DNA of 64,000 nucleotides from Pseudanabaena cinerea FACHB-1277. Its GTDB lineage: Bacteria; Cyanobacteriota; Cyanobacteriia; Pseudanabaenales; Pseudanabaenaceae. Shown in pieces: positions 1-9,074 of the stretch (position 1 is the stretch's first letter; every line of letters begins with the position of its first letter). A model generated the notes under the pieces. That model saw only the letters and a list, made by a program, of their open reading frames with translations, did no database searches and was not told where the DNA came from. Location of the stretch: positions 1 through 64,000 of the forward strand of contig NZ_JACJPY010000012.1 of the NCBI RefSeq assembly GCF_014696345.1. The letters are read 5' to 3'. Position numbers and translations under genes: made by a program.

Positions 1-59
1 GTTGGATAACATCATAGATATTATTTTTTTAATTTATGGCTTCTAGTTTAACAAATTAG

Positions 60-218
60 GAGCGCTTTTTTCTGATTATTTTCTATCGTTCAACACTTCT
101 GAGTGAAATACTCTCTGGACATAATAAGCCTGTAATGTCTATCAGTTTTAGCCCTAACAGAAAACTACTGGCTAGTGGCAGCAGAGATAAGACTGTTAGA
201 ATATGGCAACTTAGCTAG
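60..218 (+). pseudogene. 3' remnant of a WD40 beta-propeller gene
   Basis: An open frame ending at TAG 216-218 encodes one near-perfect WD40 blade: an L-S-G-H start, the core S-F-S-P, then [12 protein letters not shown]. The frame is closed upstream by a stop at 57-59 and has no start codon, so only the last blade is readable. It is either the tail of a longer WD40 gene outside the window that suffered a frameshift, or a detached fragment. The sequence before the blade (about residues 1-17) does not look like WD40. Confidence 0.6.
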
Positions 219-234
219 GTGAAAACAAAATATT

Positions 235-546
235 ATGTTAACCCTCAGTTATCCGCATATCGAAAAAAGCGAGCTTCAGCCCGCACGTTTGCAACGCTTG
301 CCGCGCATTAGGATTGCCCAAATTGTCATGGACTATATTGCTTATGGTTGGTCGGTAGAAGAGATCTGTCGTCAACACCTTTACTTAACCCTATCCGAAG
401 CCCATGCTGCAATGGGTTATTACTTTGATCATCAAGAAGAAATCGATCAAGAAATCAGGCTGGAATGGCAGCAAGTACAAGAAAATATTACTCAAAGTGC
501 TAAGTCACCTTTCTACATTCGTATGAAAGCGAAAGGACTGCTTTAA
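235..546 (+). CDS. DUF433 antitoxin-like protein
   Basis: A 103-residue protein with the DUF433 (VapB45-like) layout. The central segment I-V-M-D-Y-I-A-Y-G-W-S-V-E-E-I-C resembles a winged-helix region and is followed by a helix with L-S-E-A-H-A-A. The TAA stop abuts the ATG of the next gene, which is DUF5615, the standard partner of DUF433. The pair is inferred to be a type II toxin-antitoxin module with this gene as antitoxin and autorepressor. ATG start; the WD40 remnant ends only 16 bases upstream. Confidence 0.8.
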   Translation: MLTLSYPHIEKSELQPARLQRLPRIRIAQIVMDYIAYGWSVEEICRQHLYLTLSEAHAAMGYYFDHQEEIDQEIRLEWQQVQENITQSAKSPFYIRMKAKGLL

Positions 547-897
547 ATGGCTATTGCGTTATACATGGATGTCCATGTTCCTCAAGCGATTACCGAGCAG
601 TTACGTCGCCGAGGCATAGACGTATTAACCGCATTTGAGGATGGAGCTAAAGAACTGCCTGATGATCAGCTTTTAGAAAGAGTGACTGAGCTTAGACGTG
701 TTCTTTTTACCCAAGATATTCGCTTTAGAGTTTTAGCCGAAACTTGGTGCAGAGAAAACAAAAAGTTTTCGGGCTTAATTTTTGGGCATCAACTTGGAGG
801 CACGATTGGTCAGTTTGTTAAAGATCTAGAATTAATTGCTAAGGCTTCTGAGCCTGACGAATGGATCAATACAACTGAGTATATTCCCTTCAAGTGA
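547..897 (+). CDS. DUF5615 PIN-like toxin
   Basis: A 116-residue DUF5615 (PIN-like, Mut7-C related) protein. It opens with an acidic strand (Y-M-D-V-H-V) where the family usually has D-E-N/D, followed by the R-R-G-I-D-V-L-T segment and a later T-Q-D-I-R-F acidic motif. These acidic positions would bind the metal of a PIN-type RNase. It starts directly after the DUF433 stop, so translation is probably coupled. Ribonuclease toxin activity is inferred from family and context. A second, diverged copy of this module lies at 29226-29869. Confidence 0.8.
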   Translation: MAIALYMDVHVPQAITEQLRRRGIDVLTAFEDGAKELPDDQLLERVTELRRVLFTQDIRFRVLAETWCRENKKFSGLIFGHQLGGTIGQFVKDLELIAKASEPDEWINTTEYIPFK

Positions 898-981
898 CTC
901 ACAAAGCACATAACATTGAGGCAGATACTGATACAAAAATAGCAATATATCCAAAAATATTCAGAGGAAATTTTAAAAATC

Positions 982-2193
982 ATGGCTGATTGGCAAATAA
1001 TCGCAGGTGGTGTCACGGCTGCCAAAGGATATCAAGCGGCGGGGATGACCGCAGGGCTGAAGCCATCGGGCGCTCCTGACTTGACCTTAATTGTTTCCGA
1101 TGTACCAGCGATCGCCGCAGGGGTATTCACCAAATCCTGTGTCAGAGCCGCCTGTGTGGATTTCAATCGGGAAGTATTGGCAAAGGGTGGTCAGGTTAAG
1201 GCGATCCTTTGTAATGCGGGACAGGCGAATGCTAGTACGGGCGCTGAGGGTTGGCAGAATGCGGTGGAATGTGCGGCATTGGTGCAGCAGGCACTCAATA
1301 CTGAGGATGGGGTACTAGTTGCCTCCACAGGCGTAATCGGTAAACAATTATTGATGGACAAAATGCGATCGGGCATTGCCAAAATCGCCACGATTTTAGC
1401 TCCCGATGCGGGGGAGGATGCCGCTAGATCCATCATGACCACAGACACCGTACCCAAGAGCATTGCCCTAGAAACGGCGATCGATGGTCAGACGGTGCGG
1501 GTGGGTGGTATTTGCAAGGGTTCGGGCATGATCCATCCCAACATGGCAACGATGCTAGGTTTCATCACCTGTGATGCAGGTGTGGAGCCGCAGCTATGGC
1601 AACAGATGTTGTCGAGTTCCATTGATGCTAGTTTCAATCAGGTGACAGTGGATGGCGATACCAGTACCAATGACATGGTATTGGCGCTATGCAATGGTCA
1701 ATCGGGGTTATTGATTAGCGATCGCAATTCGGCGGCGGCGCAAAAGCTTCAGGCGATGTTGCAGGAAGTCTGTATGAGCTTGGCTAAGGCGATCGCCCGT
1801 GATGGCGAGGGAGCCACCTGCATGATCGAGGTGAATGTATCAGGGGCAAGCAGTGTAGAAGGGGCGCGGCAAATTGCCAAAACCATCGTTGGCTCTTCCT
1901 TGGTCAAATCCGCAGTTTTCGGCAATGATCCCAACTGGGGACGCATTGCGGCGGCGGCGGGGCGATCGGGCGTTGATTTCGATCAAAATGTCTTGAATAT
2001 TCAATTGGGCGATTTTGTAATGATGCAGGATGGCACGCCGCAGGAATACGATCGCCAAGCTGCCAGTGATTATCTCAAAACCGATACCGTGATCATCAAT
2101 GTGGGCGTGGGTAATGGCAATGGTTGCGGCACGGCTTGGGGTTGCGATCTCAGTTACGATTATGTCAAGATCAATGCCGAATATACAACTTAG
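982..2193 (+). CDS. argJ: Bifunctional ornithine acetyltransferase / N-acetylglutamate synthase
   Basis: A 403-residue ArgJ. It transfers acetyl groups from N-acetylornithine to glutamate in the cyclic arginine pathway, and many bacterial forms also use acetyl-CoA. The autoproteolysis site M-A-T-M-L is present, with cleavage expected between Ala189 and Thr190 to give alpha and beta chains; Thr190 becomes the nucleophile. K-G-S-G-M-I-H-P-N before it and V-D-G-D-T-S-T-N-D after it are family signatures. ATG start with an AGAGGAAA box about 12 bases upstream. It converges with speA, another arginine gene, across a shared terminator. Confidence 0.96.
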   Translation: MADWQIIAGGVTAAKGYQAAGMTAGLKPSGAPDLTLIVSDVPAIAAGVFTKSCVRAACVDFNREVLAKGGQVKAILCNAGQANASTGAEGWQNAVECAALVQQALNTEDGVLVASTGVIGKQLLMDKMRSGIAKIATILAPDAGEDAARSIMTTDTVPKSIALETAIDGQTVRVGGICKGSGMIHPNMATMLGFITCDAGVEPQLWQQMLSSSIDASFNQVTVDGDTSTNDMVLALCNGQSGLLISDRNSAAAQKLQAMLQEVCMSLAKAIARDGEGATCMIEVNVSGASSVEGARQIAKTIVGSSLVKSAVFGNDPNWGRIAAAAGRSGVDFDQNVLNIQLGDFVMMQDGTPQEYDRQAASDYLKTDTVIINVGVGNGNGCGTAWGCDLSYDYVKINAEYTT

Positions 2194-2205
2194 GGATTAA
2201 TAAAA

Positions 2206-2236
2206 AATAAAGAAATGGCTACGCCATTTCTTTATT
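2206..2236. terminator. Bidirectional terminator between argJ and speA
   Basis: A perfect 14-bp stem (2206-2219 with 2223-2236) with a 3-base loop. A-rich flanks on one side and T-rich flanks on the other suit termination on either strand, and it sits between two convergent genes. The core AAATGGC/GCCATTT recurs in hairpins near 43,650 and 48,350. Confidence 0.85.
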
Positions 2237-2244
2237 TGAAAACC

Positions 2245-4170
2245 CTAACTCAGATAGGTGTAACCATTGAGGCAATGCTCATATTTCTGCAAAAATAATC
2301 TAGCTTCTTCAAGGGTGATTTGCTTCTCAAGGAGCGCACGTTCCGTTTCTTGTCGAATATTCTCTAGCATGGCATCACGGTTGTACTGCACATAGGCGAG
2401 AACTTCGGTCATCGAGTCGCCCTTGATTACGTGTTCCACTTTATAGCCAGAAGATGCAGCATGGATATGTACAGCATCTGTATCGCCAAAGAGATTATGC
2501 AAGTCTCCCAAAATCTCTTGGTATGCACCACCTAGAAATAGCGCCAGATAATAAGGCTCATTGTGGACAAATGGATGTAGTTCTAAAGTGGATTTCACAT
2601 CGCGCAGATCGATAAAGCGATCAATTTTGCCATCACTATCACAGGTGAGATCGGCGATCGTGCCACGACAGACTGGCTCCTCATGGAGACGATGGATCGG
2701 CATGATCGGAAATAGTTGATCGATCGCCCAGCTATCGGGTGCGGATTGAAATACAGAAAAGTTGCAATAGTAAGTAAGCGCCATCATCCGTTCCAGATCT
2801 TCGAGATCGTCAGGCACATAGTTGAGTTTGCGCGTAACTTTGAGAATGCGATCGCAACATTCCCAAAATAAACGCTCAATTCTGGCTCTCTCCTTCAATG
2901 AGAGATAACCAAAGGAGAAGAGACTAATTGCCTCTTGATTGAACTGCACCGCATCGTGATAGATCTCTTGATAATTATTTTCATTGATATTTTCTAAAGC
3001 CTCAAAGAAATTCCGCACAAGTTGATGCTCATGCCCTTGCAGTGGCTCGATTGTATTAGTGGGTGTGCCACTGATACCCACAACATCAAAGATCAGAACC
3101 GATTGATGGGAAGCGATCGCCCTACCACTTTCGCTCGTGAGGGTGGGAACGGGAATATTTTTGTTAGCACAGGCTTCTTTAATAGCGGCAACAATATCGT
3201 AGGCGTAGTTTTGCATACTATAGTTTTTGGAAGCATAGAAATTGGTTTTGGAACCGTCATAATCCACGCCTAAGCCACCACCAACATCCAAATGCCCCAT
3301 CGGTGCGCCTAGCCCCACAAGCTGCACATAGATTTGTCCCGCTTCGCGCAGGGCATCTTTGATCGTGCTGATATTACTAATTTGGGAACCGACATGGAAA
3401 TGCAGCAGTTTTAGGCAATGGAGCATATTTGCCGCCGCCAACTGTTCAGATGCTTCGATGATTTCCCACATACTTAGCCCAAATTTAGCGCGATCGCCTG
3501 TGGAATCTTCCCAATGTCCAATGCCTTTGGTATTGAGCTTGGCACGGACTCCCACCACAGGGCTAATCCCCAATTTTGTGGCAGCGCGGATGATCATTTC
3601 CACCTCTTCCAACTGCTCAATGACGATGATCGTGTTCTGCCCCAACTTCCGCGCTAAGATCGCCGTCTCGATATATTCGGCATCTTTGTAGCCATTGCAA
3701 ATTAACAAGGCTTCAGGAGTCCGCAGGGTGGCAAGGGCAATCAATAGTTCAGGTTTAGAACCTGCCTCTAGTCCAAACTGAAAGGGCTTGCCATACTTGG
3801 CAATCTCTTCTACTAGCTGCCGTTGCTGATTCACCTTGACTGGAAATACGCCACGATAGGAGCCATTGTAGTTATAACGAGCGATCGCCTTGGCAAAGGT
3901 GGCATTCAAACGTTCGATGCGATCAGCCAAAATGTCAGAGAAGCGCACCAAGATCGGCGATCGCAATCCCCTCTGCTTCAGATCATTTACCAAATCAAAT
4001 AGATCAATACAACCACCGCGATCGCCTTTGGGCGAAACCGTCACATGACCCGCTTCGTTGATACTAAAGTATGGCTCTCCCCATCCTTCGATGCGATATA
4101 GTGTCTCGCTATCTTGAATCGTCCACTTCTTAGTATCGCTAATCACAGGCAACTGAATCTCTTGCAACAT
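2245..4170 (-). CDS. speA: Biosynthetic arginine decarboxylase
   Basis: A PLP enzyme of the alanine-racemase fold that converts arginine to agmatine, the first step to putrescine and spermidine. The N-terminal Y-R-I-E-G-W-G-E-P-Y-F motif, the PLP lysine in F-P-V-K-V-N-Q, H-F-H-V-G-S-Q and the D-V-G-G-G-L-G-V-D-Y-D loop are all present. The C-terminal half has the usual SpeA extension. I chose the ATG at 4170 (641 residues), which has a GTAGGG box upstream. The frame also runs back to a TTG at 4245, but those 25 residues look unconserved. Confidence 0.95.
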   Translation of the reverse strand: MLQEIQLPVISDTKKWTIQDSETLYRIEGWGEPYFSINEAGHVTVSPKGDRGGCIDLFDLVNDLKQRGLRSPILVRFSDILADRIERLNATFAKAIARYNYNGSYRGVFPVKVNQQRQLVEEIAKYGKPFQFGLEAGSKPELLIALATLRTPEALLICNGYKDAEYIETAILARKLGQNTIIVIEQLEEVEMIIRAATKLGISPVVGVRAKLNTKGIGHWEDSTGDRAKFGLSMWEIIEASEQLAAANMLHCLKLLHFHVGSQISNISTIKDALREAGQIYVQLVGLGAPMGHLDVGGGLGVDYDGSKTNFYASKNYSMQNYAYDIVAAIKEACANKNIPVPTLTSESGRAIASHQSVLIFDVVGISGTPTNTIEPLQGHEHQLVRNFFEALENINENNYQEIYHDAVQFNQEAISLFSFGYLSLKERARIERLFWECCDRILKVTRKLNYVPDDLEDLERMMALTYYCNFSVFQSAPDSWAIDQLFPIMPIHRLHEEPVCRGTIADLTCDSDGKIDRFIDLRDVKSTLELHPFVHNEPYYLALFLGGAYQEILGDLHNLFGDTDAVHIHAASSGYKVEHVIKGDSMTEVLAYVQYNRDAMLENIRQETERALLEKQITLEEARLFLQKYEHCLNGYTYLS

Positions 4171-4495
4171 TTGATAAACCCTACAGATCTTGCTCTTCGT
4201 AACAATATTGGGACGAACTGAAGAAAATATGCCTTTAGTCGCCAACTATTCAAACTTTAACACCACTGAACAATCTAGGCATTAACCGAGGCAACAGTCT
4301 AGATCTTTTTGAACATCTAACGCTTCTAGCGCTTTGCCAGTCTTGTTACAACGCTTTGCGCTCAAACCCAAAGCCGAGATCTCAATCAATGTCAATATTT
4401 TGAGCAAAAGCTTCCCTAAGTGGCTAGAATGAAAGCATAGTATAAAGTTTTGTAAATAAAATCAAATAATAATAATAAGAAATAATTGAAAACCT
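4171..4495. other. Divergent intergenic region speA / secreted protein
   Basis: About 325 bases between divergent genes, so it must hold promoters for both. The last 40 bases before the plus-strand gene are an A-rich run of AATAAT units. I see no clear -35/-10 pair, operator or RNA gene. Confidence 0.4.
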
Positions 4496-5035
4496 ATGAC
4501 CAGTAACCAATGGCGATCGCTGTTAAAAATTCTGTTTGTTTGCCTAATCTGTATTGGCATTACCTTTGCTAATACTTTAATCCCTAGCTTTGCCGCTAAT
4601 GTTGCCGCCGATGAGCCTGAATCTAGCCAGATTATCAGCCGCTTTGAGGCAATTAAAGACAAAATGGCGAAACTCAGGTTTTGTTACAACGAAAGCTGTT
4701 TTTATCGCAATGTCACCAGCAAAGTCATTCCCCCCAGTGATCGCAATCCCCATTACACTGCCGAAATCTCTGCCGCCGTGGAGCGTCCCTCTTCGAGTCC
4801 CGACTTGGCAGATTACCATTTTGTCTATGTCAACGATCGCTGGCAGTTGATCAAGGGTGAAGAGTTTACCGATGTTGCTGACTATGTATTTATCGGCGAT
4901 CGCTATGAGATTTACAGCGTTCATAATAGCCACACCCTGCGCGGCAACCTCGAAAAAGCCCGACAGGATGGCGGCATTAAATCAGGCTATTTATCCTTGT
5001 ATTTTGATGTCCTCGATCAAGGCGTTGAAAAATAG
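4496..5035 (+). CDS. Secreted protein of unknown function
   Basis: 179 residues with a clear Sec signal peptide: basic start, hydrophobic stretch at about 10-27, and cleavage plausible after S-F-A-A near residue 34. The mature part is small and soluble, with two cysteines close together (C-Y-N-E-S-C, about residues 62-67) that could form a disulfide, then a Y-H-F-V-Y-V-N-D-R-W strand. I recognise no catalytic motif or named family. It stands alone between speA (divergent) and gnd (convergent). The periplasmic or lumenal location is inferred from the signal peptide only. Confidence 0.75.
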   Translation: MTSNQWRSLLKILFVCLICIGITFANTLIPSFAANVAADEPESSQIISRFEAIKDKMAKLRFCYNESCFYRNVTSKVIPPSDRNPHYTAEISAAVERPSSSPDLADYHFVYVNDRWQLIKGEEFTDVADYVFIGDRYEIYSVHNSHTLRGNLEKARQDGGIKSGYLSLYFDVLDQGVEK

Positions 5036-5252
5036 GGTAGCAACTAGGGTCGCAGCTAAGGGCGCAACTTAAAGGGAAAAAAAATTAGGTAAGTGCAGCA
5101 TCAAAACCAAACCCAGTCAAGCCATGTATCGTGGTCATCCTATCTGCTTTTGGGCAGATCTATTCAGTCAATTAGCTATCACAGAGAAACTTTTGAAAGC
5201 ATTGCTGAGCAATCCTTCCAAAAATTTCCCTAGTTTCATATTAGGGTTGAGA

Positions 5253-6677
5253 TTACTTCATCCACTCAGTATGGAAGAACTCACCCCTAGGCTTATCGGT
5301 GCGCTCGTAAGTGTGAGCACCAAAATAATCGCGTTGCGCTTGGGTCAAGTTTTGGGGCAGGCGATCGCGTCTGTAACTGTCGAAATAGTCGAGGGACGCG
5401 CTAAAGGCTGGCACAGGAATACCCAACTGGGCGGCAGCGATTACCACCTTGCGCCAAGCCAACTCTTTGGTGAGAATGGTTTGTTTGAAGTCGGGATCAA
5501 CTAGCAGGTTAGGCAAGTTGGGATTGCGTTGAAAAGCAGACTTGATCTTGTCAAGGAATACGGCACGAATAATGCAGCCGCCTTTCCAGATGCGGGCGAT
5601 TTCACCGAGATTTAGCTCATAGCCAAACTCATTGGAAGCTGCCCCCAAAAGCGCCATCCCTTGAGCATAGGAGCAGATTTTAGAGCAGTACAGTGCATCC
5701 CGCACCGCATCAATAAATTCTTGGCGATCGCCTTCATACTTGCCAGATATGGCAGTGGTCAAGACCTTTGCTGCTTCCACGCGCTCAGACTTGAACGAAG
5801 ACATCACCCTTGCTGTCACCGCCGCGATCATCGTAGGAATCGGCACACCAAGATCAAAGGCACTTTGGACAGTCCATTTGCCAGTTCCCTTTTGTCCCGC
5901 CGCGTCCATGATCTTGTTGACAAGGGCATCGCCAGTTTCATCATCGATCTTCGAGAAAATATCGGCGGTGATATCGATCAAATAGGAATCAAGCTCTGAA
6001 CTTTGCCATGCGGTAAAGACTTCATGGAGTTCGGCGGCGGTCAAGCCCAAGCCATTGCTTAGCAAATCATAGGCTTCAGCGATCAACTGCATATCGCCAT
6101 ACTCAATGCCGTTATGCACCATCTTCACATAATGCCCCGCACCGCCCTTGCCGATATAAGTCACGCAAGCGCCATCATCCACTTGAGCCGCGATCTTGGT
6201 GACGATTGGCTCAATTTCGGCATAGGCAGACTTTTGACCGCCAGGCATCATACTTGGACCATTGAGAGCGCCCTCTTCGCCGCCACTCACACCCATACCG
6301 ATAAACTTGAGTCCGATCGCTTCAAGTGCCACGGTACGGCGTTCAGTGTCGCCATATAGCGAGTTACCACCATCGATGACGATATCCCCTTCTTCTAAGT
6401 AAGGCTTCAGTTCTTCGATCACCGCATCCACGGGGCCGCCAGCTTTAACCATGATCAAAATTTTACGGGGACGCTCTAGGGAAGCCACAAAATCAGCGAT
6501 CGTAAATGCGCCCTTAAAGTTTTTACCAGCCGCACGGGTCGCCAAAAATTTATCAGTCTTATCGCGACTGCGGTTATACACACTCATTGAAAAACCATTG
6601 CGCTCAATATTCAGAGCGAGGTTTTCACCCATTACCGCTAAGCCGATCAGTCCAAAATTTTGCTTATCAGATGTCAT
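5253..6677 (-). CDS. gnd: 6-phosphogluconate dehydrogenase, decarboxylating
   Basis: 474 residues, the normal length for the dimeric enzyme. It oxidises 6-phosphogluconate to ribulose 5-phosphate, CO2 and NADPH in the oxidative pentose phosphate pathway, a main source of dark NADPH in cyanobacteria. The N-terminal Rossmann motif G-L-A-V-M-G-E-N, the substrate segment G-G-E-E-G-A-L-N-G-P-S, the catalytic K-M-V-H-N-G-I-E-Y and the C-terminal K-G-T-G-K-W-T are intact. ATG start with an AGAGGA box 5 bases upstream. Confidence 0.97.
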   Translation of the reverse strand: MTSDKQNFGLIGLAVMGENLALNIERNGFSMSVYNRSRDKTDKFLATRAAGKNFKGAFTIADFVASLERPRKILIMVKAGGPVDAVIEELKPYLEEGDIVIDGGNSLYGDTERRTVALEAIGLKFIGMGVSGGEEGALNGPSMMPGGQKSAYAEIEPIVTKIAAQVDDGACVTYIGKGGAGHYVKMVHNGIEYGDMQLIAEAYDLLSNGLGLTAAELHEVFTAWQSSELDSYLIDITADIFSKIDDETGDALVNKIMDAAGQKGTGKWTVQSAFDLGVPIPTMIAAVTARVMSSFKSERVEAAKVLTTAISGKYEGDRQEFIDAVRDALYCSKICSYAQGMALLGAASNEFGYELNLGEIARIWKGGCIIRAVFLDKIKSAFQRNPNLPNLLVDPDFKQTILTKELAWRKVVIAAAQLGIPVPAFSASLDYFDSYRRDRLPQNLTQAQRDYFGAHTYERTDKPRGEFFHTEWMK

Positions 6678-7214
6678 ACAATCCTCTATCTCCGTTTAAA
6701 CACCAGCAAAGGTCATGCTGCGATACAAGCAATGCTTGTACTTGGGAACAATGCTTGGGAACAAAGGTATGGTAAGGGCTGATTTAGTGGGGATCGGTAA
6801 TCCTTTGTAAATCCTTAACGAATTACCTATAAATTGCTAGGTTTGCTGATTTACTGCAAGTCAATACCTTGTAAAGTTATATATAGGTTATATTTGCTGT
6901 AGGTACAAAAATGCCGCAGCAATAAAAATAGCCATTTAGGGGATTAGTTAGGCTACCTAATGTTTCATAATTTTTTGCGGAATTTATTTTAGGTAGGTTA
7001 TTCAATAGTTCCAAGAAACTATGGTGAATTCACATCATGTTTTTTTACTGTATCCTTACTGATTTTCTATTGAATTTGCATAGCAACAAAAGCTATGTAA
7101 ATCAGTAAAAATCCTTATGTAGGAATGGAATTGTTGGTAATAGAAATATTTCTCTTGACATTTCCCCCATAAGGTCTACTCCGCATTAGACACCTTAATT
7201 TTCTGGAGATCTAT
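6678..7214. promoter_or_regulatory. Long divergent leader region gnd / 7215 gene
   Basis: 537 bases without a gene, between divergent genes. A direct repeat ACAATGCTTG lies near 6730-6760. Towards the plus-strand gene there is a nested stem-loop (listed separately) and a TTGACA box at 7155-7160 that could be a -35 element, although no good -10 follows at the usual distance. The 7215 gene has a good Shine-Dalgarno, GGAG at 7204-7207. Confidence 0.4.
7056..7108 (+). promoter_or_regulatory. Nested stem-loop in the leader of the 7215 gene
   Basis: A perfect 10-bp outer stem (TTACTGATTT at 7056-7065 with AAATCAGTAA at 7099-7108) encloses a 6-bp inner stem (CATAGC at 7079-7084 with GCTATG at 7092-7097). 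It lies 107 bases before the start codon, so it would be in the 5' leader if transcription starts upstream, or could be a DNA operator. It matches no riboswitch class I know. Confidence 0.45.
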
Positions 7215-8459
7215 ATGAGTAAAGCCAAAAAGACTGATTCATCCGACGACTCTAAGAGTAAATCCTCATCAAAGTCAGCATCCTCTAAGTTATCAGCCAA
7301 GGAGTCATCTAAAGAGTCACCGAAATTAGAGGTACTCAAGGTGATTGCCCCTAAATCTCCAGAAGTTTTAGAGGAGCATTCGACAATGCCCCATCAAGAC
7401 AAAACTGAGAATTTAGCCAGCTTCAATGCTCCAAAATCTGATGCTATCCCAGCCAAAGAGATTTTGCCTAGGTCAGATATAGCGCCTCTAAAATCTGCTC
7501 CTAAAAGCGAGTCAGCTTTAACTAGTCAATCCTTGAGTGGTTTATCAGCGAGCGCCCCTATGGGCATTCCGATCAAAAAGTTGGATCGGTCTTTTGAGCG
7601 AGGTGCTGTTAAGCGGGTGGGGAAAGATATAGATTATAGCGATCGCCACGAAGTCAATATTGATGAACAAAAAACTCAAGAGCCGAAGGTTTGTCTACAA
7701 CCGATTCCTGTGGCAACGGAGCCATTTCAATATCGGGCGATCGGGGTGATTAGTGGTCGTTATGTTGGTAACGAAGACAACTTTGCTAAGGGACATATTT
7801 TGACGAGCGATGGCGCTGAAGTTGATGCGGTATTGCTTGGGAAGGTGATTTCAGTCGCTAAAAAGCGCTTACAAAACGATCGCGATTATTTATGGGTGGT
7901 CTATCCCCGCACCAACGATAAAAGCGGCAAGCTTCATGTGCAGATTGCGGGAGTCTGGGCTCCCGAAGACTTGGGCAAGGCAGACATTCAAAATGACCCT
8001 GGTGTGGCTGATGGTTATTTCTCGATTAGGGGTGAAGTGTCTAGTCAATCTATAGAAGATAACCTAGTAATTGTCAAGATTCGGCGAATTGAGCAGAAAT
8101 TTGACAAGCAGAAGGGTAAGCCCACCAAAACCTACAGCAAGTTTAAGGTGAGGCTTACAGGACTATTGCCCACCGATGCTGTGGGGCAGTTTTGGTCGGT
8201 CAATGTGCAGCGCCAAGGCAATGTGCTTTCGGTGATTGATGGTGAGTTTGTGGGGATTGTGCCTGTTAAGGGCAAACGTAACCAGTATAAAGGTCGCCCT
8301 AGTGGTGGTAAGTTTGCTCCTCGCAAATTTGGCGATCGCCCCTATAAGCCCTTGGGCGGTGCTGGTGATGATTTTAGCTATCCCCCGCGCTCCCGCTCTA
8401 CCGAAGATCGCCCTCCTGTGCCGCGTCCAATTATCAAGCGCCGCGAACCAACGGAATAA
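7215..8459 (+). CDS. Cyanobacterial protein with disordered Ser/Lys tail, possibly nucleic-acid binding
   Basis: 414 residues. Residues 1 to about 170 are low complexity, rich in Ser, Lys and Pro, and probably disordered. A compact conserved-looking domain follows (about 175-345), starting at F-Q-Y-R-A-I-G-V-I-S-G-R-Y and containing L-W-V-V-Y-P-R-T. The C-terminal 60 residues are Arg/Gly/Pro-rich and basic, as in RNA-binding tails. I recall similar domains only as cyanobacterial proteins of unknown function, so RNA binding is an inference from charge. Good RBS (GGAG, 7 bases before ATG). Confidence 0.75.
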   Translation: MSKAKKTDSSDDSKSKSSSKSASSKLSAKESSKESPKLEVLKVIAPKSPEVLEEHSTMPHQDKTENLASFNAPKSDAIPAKEILPRSDIAPLKSAPKSESALTSQSLSGLSASAPMGIPIKKLDRSFERGAVKRVGKDIDYSDRHEVNIDEQKTQEPKVCLQPIPVATEPFQYRAIGVISGRYVGNEDNFAKGHILTSDGAEVDAVLLGKVISVAKKRLQNDRDYLWVVYPRTNDKSGKLHVQIAGVWAPEDLGKADIQNDPGVADGYFSIRGEVSSQSIEDNLVIVKIRRIEQKFDKQKGKPTKTYSKFKVRLTGLLPTDAVGQFWSVNVQRQGNVLSVIDGEFVGIVPVKGKRNQYKGRPSGGKFAPRKFGDRPYKPLGGAGDDFSYPPRSRSTEDRPPVPRPIIKRREPTE

Positions 8460-8509
8460 CCTAAAAGCATCAAAGCCCCATTGCAATTTTGATGTTCATG
8501 ATTTACAGC

Positions 8510-8531
8510 AGGTTGCAATGCAACCTGTTTT
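8510..8531 (+). terminator. Rho-independent terminator after the 7215 gene
   Basis: A palindromic stem AGGTTGC / GCAACCT (8510-8516, 8520-8526) is followed by GTTTTT. It lies about 50 bases after the stop codon. Confidence 0.7.
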
Positions 8532-8536
8532 TGGTT

Positions 8537-9043
8537 TTATGGCTGTAAGACCATGCTCCATTCTTTATTTTTGCTATCCCAAAAAGGGGCATCGGTTTCG
8601 CCGACAATATTGGGTCCCCAGTAAGAACGCGAACCATCGGTGGCGAAGGCAAAAATCACATCCCCTTTACCGATCGCAATTTTATAATTGGGCAATGACA
8701 AAATTAGTCCCTCCTTACCACCTTCAAAGGGCGCAAAGTCCCAGTTGAGTGGCTCGATCGCTTGCCAGACATTTTGAGAAGTAACTCGTGAAAACAGCAC
8801 TACCCGCACCGATCGCTCGGTACGATTGCCAACACGAAGACTGCCAATATTTTCGCCATCATTGAGATTAGGGCGAGCAAGTGTCGAGGGAAAAGGAGAG
8901 ACAATAATTTTGGGCGTGGGGTCTTCGGTGATGGCTTCTCGTTGTGGGGGATAAAACTTTTGCCAGACAGAAACCCCTGTCAGGGCGATGATCATGCCCA
9001 GACCGATGGAATATGCGTATTTGAGGTCGAGAGTGGGTATCAC
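8537..9043 (-). CDS. Membrane-anchored protein of unknown function
   Basis: 168 residues. A single hydrophobic segment at about residues 10-27 is followed by a Pro-rich linker and a beta-rich domain (about 60-168) that contains V-R-V-V-L-F-S-R-V and D-V-I-F-A-F-A-T-D-G. This suggests one N-terminal anchor with the domain outside the membrane. No recognised family. The start is a GTG at 9043 with no clear RBS; an in-frame ATG at residue 17 would cut into the anchor, so I keep the GTG. It lies 31 bases downstream of deoC on the same strand. Confidence 0.65.
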   Translation of the reverse strand: MIPTLDLKYAYSIGLGMIIALTGVSVWQKFYPPQREAITEDPTPKIIVSPFPSTLARPNLNDGENIGSLRVGNRTERSVRVVLFSRVTSQNVWQAIEPLNWDFAPFEGGKEGLILSLPNYKIAIGKGDVIFAFATDGSRSYWGPNIVGETDAPFWDSKNKEWSMVLQP

Positions 9044-9074
9044 GAGCTAGGCAACGGTACTTGTTATGTTTATT

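Noticed and set aside
5124-5504. A 126-residue open frame on the plus strand
   Set aside because: It runs antisense through the 3' end of gnd and has no recognisable domain; gnd explains the region.
7155-7183. A sigma-70 promoter built on TTGACA
   Set aside because: No acceptable -10 hexamer occurs 16-18 bases downstream.
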